From the NCBI RefSeq assembly GCF_003606285.1, contig NZ_CP028885.1, positions 1 through 64,000 on the forward strand: a stretch of 64,000 nt of DNA, in the 5' to 3' direction. This DNA comes from Borrelia turcica IST7 (lineage in GTDB: Bacteria > Spirochaetota > Spirochaetia > Borreliales > Borreliaceae). Below the pieces are notes generated by a model. That model was not told where the DNA came from. It was given only the letters and a program-made list of their open reading frames with translations, and did not search any database. This document shows positions 1-8,215 of the stretch, one piece after another. Positions within the stretch are counted from its first letter, which is position 1; every line of letters begins with the position of its first letter. Both the position numbers and the translations under genes were made by a program.

Positions 1-78
1 CTTTGTGTATGGCAATCTTATACTAATTACTTATTAATTCATTAATAAGTAATTAGTATAAGATTGCCATACACAAAG
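1..78. repeat. Hairpin telomere inverted repeat (left plasmid end)
   Basis: Bases 1-38 are the reverse complement of bases 41-78, with only the two bases 39-40 (TC) unpaired at the centre. The right arm carries TAGTATA at 54-60, exactly 14 bases from the symmetry axis. That is the place and spacing of the conserved box 3 recognised by the Borrelia telomere resolvase ResT. The natural DNA end is therefore at about base 40, and bases 1-39 are the opposite strand read around the covalently closed hairpin, or a replicated unresolved telomere. An assembly fold-back at a real hairpin gives the same pattern. Confidence 0.93.
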
Positions 79-252
79 AATCTTGTTGAAGCAATTGATA
101 TTGAGACTATTTTTATTATTACTAATGTTATTAAATCTCTCTTTTATCAAGGAAGTATTGACAGCATCAAAAAAGATGCTGAAAATTTTGGAAAATAAGG
201 TAAAGAATTATCTGATGCATTCAATACTTCCTATAAGCTAATTAAACTATAA
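79..252 (+). pseudogene. Subtelomeric gene remnant, C-terminal fragment with one internal stop
   Basis: Directly after the telomere an open frame without a start codon reads a 39-residue helical segment (NLVEAIDIET...). It ends in TAA at 196-198, and the same frame then continues for 17 more sensible residues to TAA at 250-252. It looks like the 3' end of a protein gene cut by telomere formation and then hit by a nonsense mutation. I do not recognise the family. The residue style (KKDAEN, GKELSDAF) is that of Borrelia helical surface proteins. Confidence 0.5.
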
Positions 253-521
253 AATATATTTAATCAATAAAAGTAGAGCAGAAGATTTCACCTTTATTGA
301 TTAAATTTTCTTAACATTAAAACTTCATTATACCTGCACTAACTATTGTTTCATGTAAATATTTTAATAAAGATGGTTCTAAAATCCATAACCTATAAAT
401 AGAACATATTTTTCACTAAATCACAAAATTATCTTAATTGTCATTTACAAATTTTGCCTATACTTAATGTTAATTTATTATTTAGCAATAACATGTTAAA
501 ATTTTATACATAAGCAAAGAC

Positions 522-1103
522 ATGAAAAAACTAATTCTTACATGCCTCATTTCACTCTTATATATTCACTCATTTTGTGATGAGTTAAATACTAAGACTA
601 ACTACTCGCACTGGGGGCTAGCTGGTGACACCACAAACTTCCAATCTCAACCCTTACAAATAGGCATAATTCAACATAATTATATAAATTTAAACTTTTA
701 TAATGAACATTACAAATATGCTGCATTCATTGGAATAACTTTATCTTACAATGAATGGCTTGAATTGAACTTCATCCCTATCAACTTCATCCTCTATCCC
801 TTACACACAAATTTTATCCTAGGCGTATACTTCACATCATCTCTAACTCTTTACATATTAAAATATCAAACACATATCAACTCTCTCTTCTTTAGCATAC
901 TAATAGGCCCGCAAATATTAATTACTCTTAGATCCGCAATAATAGCAGGGTACACTACATCTGCTTTCTTATACCCCGCTTTCCCATACATAGCTGTTAA
1001 ATTTAATCTATCACTCACAAATCGTCATTCTATTTTTTTAAAATTAACATCTTCTTTTAACGAATTTTTTTTCCTTGATTTCGCTTTCAATTTTGCTCTT
1101 TAG
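522..1103 (+). CDS. Exported protein, possible outer-membrane beta-barrel
   Basis: A 193-residue protein beginning with a basic MKK and a hydrophobic stretch to about residue 19, typical of a Sec signal peptide. There is no clear lipobox: the sequence HSFCDE lacks the usual small residues before the Cys. The mature part is rich in alternating hydrophobic and aromatic residues, with many Tyr, Phe and Asn, and ends close to a terminal aromatic (FAFNFAL), as small spirochetal barrel proteins do. It resembles in style the Borrelia DUF3996 (BB0405/BB0406-type) porin-like family, but I cannot confirm membership. The ribosome site is weak. The gene stands alone between the telomere remnant and a terminator at 1380. 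Confidence 0.55.
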   Translation: MKKLILTCLISLLYIHSFCDELNTKTNYSHWGLAGDTTNFQSQPLQIGIIQHNYINLNFYNEHYKYAAFIGITLSYNEWLELNFIPINFILYPLHTNFILGVYFTSSLTLYILKYQTHINSLFFSILIGPQILITLRSAIIAGYTTSAFLYPAFPYIAVKFNLSLTNRHSIFLKLTSSFNEFFFLDFAFNFAL

Positions 1104-1379
1104 CATAATAACAATGCCTATTTTTTATCCCCCACTAAGTGCCTCTTTATGTTAAATCACACACATTTCGACTCTCTAGTTATCAAACAATACACACTAT
1201 AAAAACCCTACATAAATTAAAATTAAATATTCCTACTAATACAAAATGATTTAATAAATCATGCCTTTAAAAGAAAAATAAATTCACCACATCAAGAACA
1301 AACAACAACACAAACAACAACACAAACAACAACAACGAAGTTACAATATGATTTTATATCTATATTGTAACTTAATATT

Positions 1380-1406
1380 AAACTCCCATTCACTCGGGAG
1401 TTTTCT
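1380..1406 (+). terminator. Rho-independent terminator
   Basis: An 8-bp perfect stem (AAACTCCC at 1380-1387 with GGGAGTTT at 1396-1403) closes an 8-base loop and is followed by a short T-rich run. It lies about 280 bases past the gene at 522. Confidence 0.7.
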
Positions 1407-1479
1407 TATATAAATATATTCGTTTAATACCAATATTTATAGCAACCTAGAGAAGCTACAAATATATCCAACACAATTT

Positions 1480-1608
1480 CTAGCCTATTCTACCTACGTA
1501 TCCGCCTCCCCACTCTTTAAAGCCTTCATTGAATTTCAAAACTCTTGTCCCATCTCCTTCTGTGATAACTTTATTTCCATTTTCAAATTTAACCTTACCT
1601 TCTTTACA
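1480..1608 (-). pseudogene. Decayed fragment of an NG/DG-repeat lipoprotein
   Basis: On the minus strand a 42-codon open stretch ends in TAG at 1480-1482. It encodes pieces such as KFENGNKVI, GDGTRVLKF and GFKEWGGGYVGR. Stops lie directly upstream, so only the C-terminal part survives. The pattern of short strands separated by NG or DG turns is the one seen in the two lipoproteins at 1705 and 2793, so this may be an inverted relic of the same kind of protein. Confidence 0.4.
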
Positions 1609-1704
1609 CTACTAAATCACTCTCATAAATCTATATGAAAATAATTTCTATTACATTATTAAATTAGTATAATATTATTATGATTATAAAAAAGGAGATT
1701 ATAG

Positions 1705-2649
1705 ATGAAAAAAGTATTATTCTATTTCTTAATACTGGTACTTCTTATTAGTTGTAACAATAGTGGAACTGGCAGCAAAGGCGGTGATGTCTCTAATAAT
1801 AGTAAAGACACAGAGAATAACCACATAAACCCTGGAGAGCCCTTAATTACTGAAACCGTAAACCCTGATGGTTCTCGTTTGATTTTAAAGAAAACCCATG
1901 TTGGCACTACAATAGAAATGAATCTTAAACAAGACAATACCGGTACTGTAACAATAAAAGAAGCCAATGGTATTTCTATGTCTGGGAATATAAAGGCTGA
2001 CGGCTCTTCTGATAAATTGATAAGTAAAGACAAAGACGGTAACGACATAGAAGGGGAGCTAAGAGCAGATGGTATTATTATCAGAAAAACAATTGATGCT
2101 ACCACTAAAAAACCTATTGAAACTAGAATAGAACATCCCGATGGACTTATTCAAACAGGACGAACAAATGCTAATGGAACACATGAAAGCAAAATTAAGT
2201 GGCCTAATGGCATCACTTATGAAGAAAAAGCAGGTAGTCAAAAATTAATTTTTCCTAACGGTTTAAAATTTAAAAACAATTTCGGAAATCCTATTATCGA
2301 GATAAAAAGTTTTGAATATTCTCAAACTAAAGTACAAGGAAATCTAAAATTCGATACTATAATAACTGAAATGGATGGTACTATTTTAAAAGGATTAAGT
2401 GCTCTTCCTGGAAAGTACACGGTACTGAAGAGTATTGATACCCTTAAGGGAAATAAAAAAGAATTTTCCTTCAACCATAGTAAGAAAATTGCAATTGTTA
2501 AAGTAACTAATTCCAAAGGAGAAACTAAAACAGACACAATATCATTTGACCTATTTAAAAGTACTCCAAGACAAAAAATATTATCACATAAACACAACGA
2601 AAAACCTATATCACATGAATATAACGAAGAACCTATGCAAGCACACTAA
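1705..2649 (+). CDS. Surface lipoprotein with DG/NG turn repeats (tandem paralogue 1)
   Basis: A 314-residue lipoprotein: signal peptide MKKVLFYFLILVLLISC with lipobox LISC, then a Ser/Asn/Gly-rich linker. The mature part is a series of short hydrophilic strands separated by DG, NG and PNG turns, resembling MORN-like or toxin-antigen beta repeats. Its C-terminal block (TEMDGTILKG, then KGETKTDTISFDL) is shared with the next gene, so the two are a tandem duplication. A strong ribosome site (AAAAAGGAGA at 1690-1699) fixes the start. The function is unknown; the lipid anchor and repetitive fold suggest a surface protein. The last 25 residues, rich in His, Glu and Pro, have no counterpart in the paralogue. 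Confidence 0.75.
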   Translation: MKKVLFYFLILVLLISCNNSGTGSKGGDVSNNSKDTENNHINPGEPLITETVNPDGSRLILKKTHVGTTIEMNLKQDNTGTVTIKEANGISMSGNIKADGSSDKLISKDKDGNDIEGELRADGIIIRKTIDATTKKPIETRIEHPDGLIQTGRTNANGTHESKIKWPNGITYEEKAGSQKLIFPNGLKFKNNFGNPIIEIKSFEYSQTKVQGNLKFDTIITEMDGTILKGLSALPGKYTVLKSIDTLKGNKKEFSFNHSKKIAIVKVTNSKGETKTDTISFDLFKSTPRQKILSHKHNEKPISHEYNEEPMQAH

Positions 2650-2655
2650 ACACAA

Positions 2656-2680
2656 GGGAGCTATAAGCTCTCTTTTGCTT
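2656..2680 (+). terminator. Terminator-like hairpin
   Basis: GGGAGCT pairs with AGCTCTC (one G-T pair) around a 3-base loop and is followed by TTTTGCTTTT. It sits just after the stop codon at 2649. Confidence 0.6.
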
Positions 2681-2792
2681 TTAAAAAGCAAAATCACTAC
2701 TAAATCAATCTCATAGAAATTAACATAACTTAAACTTGAATTATACTTTTAGATAGTGTACAACTTGATATCAATATAAAAAGATATTTAGT

Positions 2793-3533
2793 ATGAAAAA
2801 AGTATTGTACTATTTAATAATATTAGCAGTTCTTATTAGCTGTAATAATAGCGATGATACAAATAAAGATGCAACAAGTAAAGTTACTGAAACTGTAAAG
2901 ACTGATGATAGTAAAATTACTACTACTACATATGCTGATGGTTCTTCTTCCTTTACAGGAACTGATAAACACGGAGCTACTATAGAAGGAGAAACAAAAA
3001 AAGACGGGACTATAATCAAAAAAACAATTGACCCTGTGACTAAGAAACCTGTAGAAATTGAAACAAAATTGCCTAACGGAACAATTCACAAAGAAATTAC
3101 AAGTGCAGATAGAGTACACACAATCACAAAAACAGCCGATGGAAATATACAAGAAACTAAAATATACAATAGCGGCGTTACAAATGATAAACAAACCTTC
3201 TCTCAAGGTAAAGAAATCAAAAATGATTCCGGAAATGTTGTTCTTAACATAAAAACTTTAGAGTCCGTTAAAACTGCTGGAAGAAATATCATAACACTAA
3301 CTGAAATGAATGGTACTATTTTAAAAGGATTTGATTCTGGAGACCATATGGTAATCTTAAAGGGAGAAAAGAAGGAAAATAAGAAAGGAAGCAACCAAGT
3401 AATTATCAATAAGGAAGTTATTGTCAACAAGAACAACAAAATTGCAACTGTTAAATGGACTAACTCTACAGGTAAAACTAGAACAGACACAATCTCATTT
3501 GACATTGAAAAACTGCTTCAAATGGGAAAATAA
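2793..3533 (+). CDS. Surface lipoprotein with DG/NG turn repeats (tandem paralogue 2)
   Basis: A 246-residue paralogue of the gene at 1705, with almost the same signal peptide (lipobox LISC, then NNSDDT). Shared blocks are TETV..DGS, the stretch TIDPVTKKPVE, TEMNGTILKG and a C-terminal TDTISFDIEKL. It is shorter because it lacks several repeat units in the first half. Residues 190-215 are Lys/Asn-rich (KKGSNQVIINKEVIVNK). The ribosome site is weak. Neither copy resembles a family I can name. Residue identity is highest in the signal peptide and C-terminal domain, and the middle is divergent. Confidence 0.75.
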   Translation: MKKVLYYLIILAVLISCNNSDDTNKDATSKVTETVKTDDSKITTTTYADGSSSFTGTDKHGATIEGETKKDGTIIKKTIDPVTKKPVEIETKLPNGTIHKEITSADRVHTITKTADGNIQETKIYNSGVTNDKQTFSQGKEIKNDSGNVVLNIKTLESVKTAGRNIITLTEMNGTILKGFDSGDHMVILKGEKKENKKGSNQVIINKEVIVNKNNKIATVKWTNSTGKTRTDTISFDIEKLLQMGK

Positions 3534-3598
3534 ACTGCACAGTTTCCAGTAGAGTACAAATTCTACAAAACTAGAACAGTATCTACATATTAATAAAA

Positions 3599-3622
3599 AG
3601 AAGAAAGCCTCTAGGCTCTCTT
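3599..3622 (+). terminator. Weak terminator-like hairpin
   Basis: AGCCT and AGGCT form a short stem inside the A-rich and T-rich arms (AAAGCCTCTAGGCTCTCTTT), about 70 bases after the stop of the gene at 2793. Confidence 0.45.
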
Positions 3623-3787
3623 TGTTGCAAGAAATGACCTACTAAATTTTTATATCAATTACACATTATTTCATCAAATTAAACTTTAAAAATCTAGACT
3701 TTTATTACAAATTCTGTTAGTATCACCTTATATTTAATATTAAATGATACCAATAACATTTTAATACTAAATATAAAGGAGGAAGAT

Positions 3788-3952
3788 ATGAAAAAACTCA
3801 TATTTCTATTTTTAATTGCTTTGTTTTCATGTAAGTCTTTGCCAGAAAGTAAAGATATGATGGAAGATGGTCAAGATAGCGAAGAGAAAACTAAAAAAGA
3901 GATGATAAAGGGAGTAGACGAGAAGAAGCAAAGCAATAGAAGAATGAAATAA
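3788..3952 (+). CDS. Small lipoprotein (54 residues)
   Basis: A short but well-formed gene: ribosome site AAAGGAGG just upstream, ATG at 3788, stop TAA at 3950. The signal peptide MKKLIFLFLIALFSC ends in lipobox LFSC. The mature peptide is only about 40 residues, highly charged (SKDMMEDGQDSEEKTKKEM) and probably helical. It may be a complete small lipoprotein or a truncated relic of a longer one. The intact ribosome site and terminator downstream (4043) favour an expressed gene. Confidence 0.65.
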   Translation: MKKLIFLFLIALFSCKSLPESKDMMEDGQDSEEKTKKEMIKGVDEKKQSNRRMK

Positions 3953-4042
3953 AATTTAAGTTTAAAGACTAACATTGATGAACAGTTTTTAAGAAAGGTT
4001 TAAAGCAATAAATCTTTAAATTATTACCTATTCCTTGTTGGA

Positions 4043-4080
4043 AAAAGCTACCACTAATTCTTTATTAGGGTAGCTTTTGG
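4043..4080 (+). terminator. Strong rho-independent terminator
   Basis: A perfect 10-bp stem (AAAAGCTACC at 4043-4052, GGTAGCTTTT at 4069-4078) closes a 16-base loop. It ends the transcript of the small lipoprotein at 3788. Confidence 0.75.
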
Positions 4081-4495
4081 GTTTAAATTAAGTATTAAGT
4101 ACTACATAGCCAAATAAAAAGATTGATTTATAGTAAAACCTTCAAACATATTATTGTTATTACTAACACAGCTCACCCATTCTCAGCAAGTTCAACAAAC
4201 TCTTAAAAATTAAGCAGAAGCATACTCTTAAAACTTTACCTTTAAATTAAAATTAATAATAAGCAAATTAGATTATCTTTTTAAGATAACCTAGCTTACT
4301 TAAGTTAGGGAGGTTTTATTTATGAATAAATAAAATTAAACACCAATCCTATTAATTATATTTAGGGGGTATACCTTGAAATGTATACCACAAATAAAAC
4401 ATTTCACCTATTCTATAAAAAATAAATTTAAATCTACAAAAATAAAAATTTAAACCTCCTTTATTAGATTAATTTCACAAAAATAATAATTATCC

Positions 4496-4541
4496 TTATC
4501 AACAAATAATAATTTAAATTTAAATTATTATTTGTTGATAA
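4496..4541. repeat. 46-bp perfect palindrome
   Basis: Every base from 4496 to 4518 pairs with 4541 down to 4519, without a spacer. The centre is AAATTT and the outer parts read TATCAACAAATAATAA. It has no TAGTATA box, so it is not a standard telomere. It lies about 200 bases upstream of the start at 4745. Confidence 0.85.
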
Positions 4542-4744
4542 AATCAATTGAAAAGAGTATAATGATATATTATAAATAAATAAAGTTTTAAATAAAATTT
4601 TTGACAGGAAGTTTTTTTTATTTACTTTCTCTGGGGGCAAAAATATGCAATTGGAGGTGTAAATTCTTTATTAAATTTAAATAAAATTAAACTCATTCAA
4701 TAAAGCAATTAGATATAAGCAAATTTATTTTTAGGATAATCAAA

Positions 4745-5527
4745 ATGACAGAACCTACTAAAACAAAAGACAACATATACGACCCACCTAACAGAAAAGA
4801 AAACGTAAATCTATATAACGATTCTTTCCAAACTAAAATTTCAATGGTTAATCTTAAAAAGAAGCACAATGAAGATGATAAGCCTAAGAATAAACTCATT
4901 GACCATGCCTTTATTCAAGATAACCTTATTGACATGGGAAATCTTAAGGATAACTTTAATCCATTCATGCAATCTCAATATTACATTAGAACATATGACT
5001 TAGATTTAAAGACAAATATGGAGCTTAAAGTAGAAACTAGTGTTTTGGGGAATCAAAATCACATTTTACTTACTAAGGCAAACCTAAAATCTGTAAGCAT
5101 TCTTGCTCACAAGAGAAGCATGAATCGTAAGGGAATGCAAAACTTAATCAAACTTAAAAAACACGCCGATTTTAATCTTTTCTACGATAGAAACAATATA
5201 AAATACAGCTTAAATTTTAAAGATAAGAAGAAAAGAACAATCAACCTAGTTCCACATCTTAATTATCATGGTCTTTTAAGCATATACAATGCTATTAACG
5301 AAGATCTCAAATCGGGTACTTTGTTATTCGAAAGTTCATTTTATGTAGCTATTGATTATAAATGGACTTTTCTCAATTTTCTTGAGTTTGAAAAAAAATT
5401 AACCAAAATAAAACTTATTCACTCACCTGAGACAAAGTATTTTTACTATTTATCAATGAGTAAAAACATTAATGAGTTACTAAAAACTCTAATTAACACC
5501 AGAGAATTAAAAGAATTTATTAAATGA
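4745..5527 (+). CDS. Hypothetical cytoplasmic protein, 260 residues
   Basis: A charged protein with no signal peptide or membrane segment. The first 60 residues are Lys/Asn/Asp-rich and probably disordered. Residues 75 onward look folded, with alternating strands (YYIRTYDLDLKTNMELKVET, NHILLTKANLKSVSIL) and a helical C-terminus ending LKEFIK. It is one of few non-exported accessory proteins here and is preceded by a large palindrome that could control it. I do not recognise the family. The ribosome site (AGGATAAT) is modest. A ~60-residue helix-strand region near residues 115-180 is strongly basic, so nucleic-acid binding is possible but unproven. Confidence 0.6.
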   Translation: MTEPTKTKDNIYDPPNRKENVNLYNDSFQTKISMVNLKKKHNEDDKPKNKLIDHAFIQDNLIDMGNLKDNFNPFMQSQYYIRTYDLDLKTNMELKVETSVLGNQNHILLTKANLKSVSILAHKRSMNRKGMQNLIKLKKHADFNLFYDRNNIKYSLNFKDKKKRTINLVPHLNYHGLLSIYNAINEDLKSGTLLFESSFYVAIDYKWTFLNFLEFEKKLTKIKLIHSPETKYFYYLSMSKNINELLKTLINTRELKEFIK

Positions 5528-5763
5528 TAGAAGGATTATTTGCATATGTAAAAATAATATAAATTTTTATAATTTTTACATATTTATTATTGAAGATAAT
5601 CCTTTAAAAATATATAATATAAAAATGTAATATTACATAAATATAAATGTTAAAGGTTATAATGTCTACAAGAGAATCTGATTATGTTATTTTTTTGTAA
5701 ATAAATCTCTTTTAGAGTTTTTATTGTTCTTGTAAGACAAACCACTACTTATTTAGTAGTTTA

Positions 5764-5803
5764 ATGGTTAGTTTAACTTAACAATTAAAGTCAAACTAAC
5801 CAT
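5764..5803. repeat. 11-bp inverted repeat
   Basis: ATGGTTAGTTT at 5764-5774 is matched by AAACTAACCAT at 5793-5803 across an 18-base loop. No T run follows, so it is either an operator or an RNA structure. Confidence 0.6.
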
Positions 5804-5857
5804 AGAATGGATTAAAAGAAGATATCAATAATTCTCATTTTATCTTCTTCTCACCTT

Positions 5858-5888
5858 GGGGGTTCTTTTAATGGAACCTCCTTTTTTT
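5858..5888 (+). terminator. Rho-independent terminator
   Basis: GGGGGTTC pairs with GAACCTCC (one G-T pair) and is followed by a run of seven T. It probably ends transcription from the gene at 4745. Confidence 0.75.
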
Positions 5889-6131
5889 AAATAAAAAAGC
5901 TTTAAGCTAAATTTATCTCATTTAAAGGCATATTCATATGTAAATCATAAAGACAAACATCCTTCACTAAAGCAAATTAAACTTAAAACCTGCAGACATA
6001 TACAATTGCAATTCTTATTGAATAAAGCTACTTAAAATGTTAATATAATATCATAAGAATTATAAATTTGTAATATATTAATCATAAATTAATCTTAAGT
6101 AGCAAACTATCTTTTAATACAAGGAGCACAC

Positions 6132-7208
6132 ATGGGTAAAAAATTACTGTTAATACTCGCTTTGTTTTGTATTTGCTTACTTACATGTAGACATGACAAC
6201 AAAAAGAATAACAACAATAATACAAAAAAAGAAATGGCGTCTGGCAATAATAAACTCAAGAGAAAACACAAAAAGAAGCCCAAAGATATAATGACTAAAA
6301 AAAAGCAACACGACGACAAAACAAAAAAGCAAGATAATATTGCAATCACAAAAAAAGATGAGAATGGCATCGACGATGACGATGATGAACAAGATAACGA
6401 TGGGATTGCCTCAATTGCTGTTGCCGATAAAGTACAACAAGGAACTACTCCAAAAGAACAGCAAGTAACTACTCCACAAGAACAACAAGGAACTACTCCA
6501 AAAGGACAGCAAGTTACTACTCCAAAAGGACAGCAAGGAACTACACAGCAAGACACTCTTAATCAATCTAAGGTACACAAAAGTGAGACAGTACAACTAA
6601 AATTTGCTAATGACCAACCAACAACATATTATTTTAAAGAATACTTAATTAAGGATATAATTCCATCATTACACTACATAAAAGCTAGTATTTCCCTGTT
6701 ATCTAGGAATATTACATACCCTATCATAAAAGATGCAGATCTTCCTCACATAAGAATACTTGCATCCAAACAAGAACTAGATAGCATGCATATTAAGGAC
6801 TTGCACAGTTTAGGGAACTCCCCCTTTCTTACAAACTCAATTAAGAACAAAAGTGACATTTTAAAAGTAATGTTATTTTCTCATAGTAATAATAAAGAAA
6901 ACATAATATTACCTCTAAATCAACAATACGTAAAAGACTTAGAAATCATACATCAAGCTACTCGCTCAGGGGGATCTCTTAATTCAAAACATATGATTGA
7001 TCTTCGATTGGGTCATGATGATATTTACACAAAGTTAACTTTTTCACAATTCAACTCCACAAATATTGCAGGCTCAATAAAAATATCAATACTAACAGAT
7101 CAAGTTCACCATTCATCTATACATGAACTAAAACTTGATGGTTCTATTCTAACATTATTAAAAAAAATAACCACTATTGAAAACCTAAAAAAATTATTAA
7201 CAGACTAA
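6132..7208 (+). CDS. Lipoprotein with TTPKEQQ repeats, 358 residues
   Basis: The signal peptide MGKKLLLILALFCICLLTC ends in a lipobox (LLTC). Residues 20-90 are an extremely hydrophilic Lys/Asn then Asp-rich linker. Residues about 97-142 carry five copies of a nine-residue unit (variants of TTPKEQQV and TTPKGQQG). From residue 150 a folded domain follows (YYFKEYLIKDIIPSLHYIK ... LKKLLTD), which I cannot assign. The layout of lipid anchor, long repetitive spacer and distal domain is that of a surface display protein. The repeat count can change by slippage because the units are nearly identical at DNA level. A terminator follows at 7230. Confidence 0.75.
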   Translation: MGKKLLLILALFCICLLTCRHDNKKNNNNNTKKEMASGNNKLKRKHKKKPKDIMTKKKQHDDKTKKQDNIAITKKDENGIDDDDDEQDNDGIASIAVADKVQQGTTPKEQQVTTPQEQQGTTPKGQQVTTPKGQQGTTQQDTLNQSKVHKSETVQLKFANDQPTTYYFKEYLIKDIIPSLHYIKASISLLSRNITYPIIKDADLPHIRILASKQELDSMHIKDLHSLGNSPFLTNSIKNKSDILKVMLFSHSNNKENIILPLNQQYVKDLEIIHQATRSGGSLNSKHMIDLRLGHDDIYTKLTFSQFNSTNIAGSIKISILTDQVHHSSIHELKLDGSILTLLKKITTIENLKKLLTD

Positions 7209-7229
7209 TCAATACTTAAAAATACTAAG

Positions 7230-7264
7230 AGAGTTTCATTATATAAATGAAACTCTTATTTTTT
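7230..7264 (+). terminator. Rho-independent terminator
   Basis: AGAGTTTCATT pairs with AATGAAACTCT around a short AT loop and is followed by TATTTTTTG. Confidence 0.75.
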
Positions 7265-7379
7265 GATAAACAATTCAATTAAATATTTTTACTATTTTTA
7301 ATTGATAAAATACAAGAAAAAATGATAAAATTTTAAGTATCTAAAGCAAAGTAAATATAAAGGTTAAAGGAGTTTTAAA

Positions 7380-7616
7380 ATGTTTAAAATAACATTTTAT
7401 GTTTTAGTTTGTCTTCTAACAGTATCTTGTAGTCTAGGGCCCGTTGCTGTACTGCGCCATGCACTAGAAATAATGGATAAATATTATCATAAGAATGAGA
7501 GCGATATAGAACAAAAGGTAAGAGAAAAGAAAACTGTAATGCCTGTGGAAGAAGATGAGGATTATGAGAGCGAGAATGAGGATGATGAGAGTGAGGACGA
7601 GGACGTATCTAACTAA
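7380..7616 (+). CDS. Small lipoprotein with acidic tail (78 residues)
   Basis: The signal peptide MFKITFYVLVCLLTVSC has lipobox TVSC. The mature 61 residues start SLGPVAVLRHALEIMDKYYHK and end in a run of Glu/Asp/Ser (EDEDYESENEDDESEDED). The ribosome site AAAGGAG lies just upstream of the ATG. The acidic tail is encoded by repeated GAN codons and may vary in length. The function is unknown. Confidence 0.65.
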   Translation: MFKITFYVLVCLLTVSCSLGPVAVLRHALEIMDKYYHKNESDIEQKVREKKTVMPVEEDEDYESENEDDESEDEDVSN

Positions 7617-7747
7617 TAGAGGATAAAAGCTAAGTTCGCAACTCTTTATCATTAAACATTTTATTTTCAACTAAAATTAATTCTATACAAAATAGATTTC
7701 AAATAGATATTTAAATATGTAAAATATTAAATCCAGAGAGTGTATAA

Positions 7748-8045
7748 ATGAATACAATGGTAGAAAATTTTATTACTCATGTCACTATTATGCTGTTCAC
7801 CACAATCAACAACCAAAAACGCAACTCATGAGGATACACTTCAAGAAAACCAAAATCCTGAAACAAATTAAGAGAACAGGAATAAAAGGAAAGTAGAGAA
7901 AAAAGAAAAACCTCAACAGCCTGTAGAAATAACAAAGGGACAACCCCAACAAGAAGTAAAAAATCTTAAGACAGAACAATCCATTACATTATCGAAATAC
8001 TCGAATATCTATCTTCTAGCCTTACAATCCAACAATTACTATTGA
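7748..8045 (+). pseudogene. Decayed lipoprotein gene (frameshift plus stop)
   Basis: An ATG at 7748 opens a frame that stops at the TGA near 7828. A shift in the signal-peptide region restores a lipobox-like stretch (LMSLLCCSPQSTT) and a Gln/Asn/Glu linker. That frame hits TAA at about 7868 and then continues open as charged linker (VEKKEKPQQPVEITKGQPQQ) and a short hydrophobic end to TGA at 8043. The Gln/Pro/Lys linker recalls the gene at 6132, so this may be a dead paralogue. Confidence 0.6.
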
Positions 8046-8094
8046 GTAATAGAATATACATTTAGCTAAAGATTTTAAAACACTACTTTAACTT

Positions 8095-8126
8095 AAAGGA
8101 AATTGAAGTTTCAATTTCCTTTATTT
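8095..8126 (+). terminator. Rho-independent terminator
   Basis: A perfect 12-bp stem (AAAGGAAATTGA with TCAATTTCCTTT) has a 4-base loop and is followed by a T-rich tract. It separates the lipoprotein region from the phage baseplate genes. Confidence 0.75.
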
Positions 8127-8215
8127 AATTTAATCCGTCTCTTTTATTTTAAATTTTTGTTTAAAATATATAATTTTTGCTAAATATGTTATAATTAAAT
8201 TCAAGGCAATTAAAA

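Larger units (their letters stand above)
1104..1704. other. Intergenic region with CAA-rich tract, terminator and minus-strand remnant
   Basis: This 600-base gap holds an imperfect CAACAAC microsatellite near 1300-1336, a rho-independent terminator at 1380-1405, and a minus-strand coding remnant at 1480-1608. TAGTATA at 1665-1671 is the telomere box sequence, but it has no symmetry axis beside it, so it is read here as part of the AT-rich promoter of the gene at 1705. Confidence 0.6.
3953..4744. other. Long intergenic region with terminator and several dyads
   Basis: About 790 bases without a convincing gene. It contains a strong terminator (4043-4080), a hairpin with arms GGTATAC/GTATACC (4368-4389), a terminator-like stem near 4293-4318 and a 46-bp perfect palindrome (4496-4541) before the gene at 4745. 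The rest is AT-rich with stops in all frames. Confidence 0.6.
5528..6131. other. Intergenic region with inverted repeat and terminator
   Basis: A 600-base gap. It holds a perfect 11-bp inverted repeat (5764-5774 with 5793-5803) and a strong terminator (5858-5888). The ribosome site AAGGAG for the next gene is at 6121-6126. I see no convincing coding sequence. Confidence 0.55.

Noticed and set aside
1665..1671. TAGTATA as a second telomere
   Set aside because: There is no inverted repeat with an axis 14 bases away. The same holds for a TAGTATA near 54676. Both are chance occurrences in AT-rich promoters.
6107..6596. Minus-strand frames rich in Ser/Leu/Cys
   Set aside because: They are shadows of the TTPKEQQ repeats of the lipoprotein at 6132.
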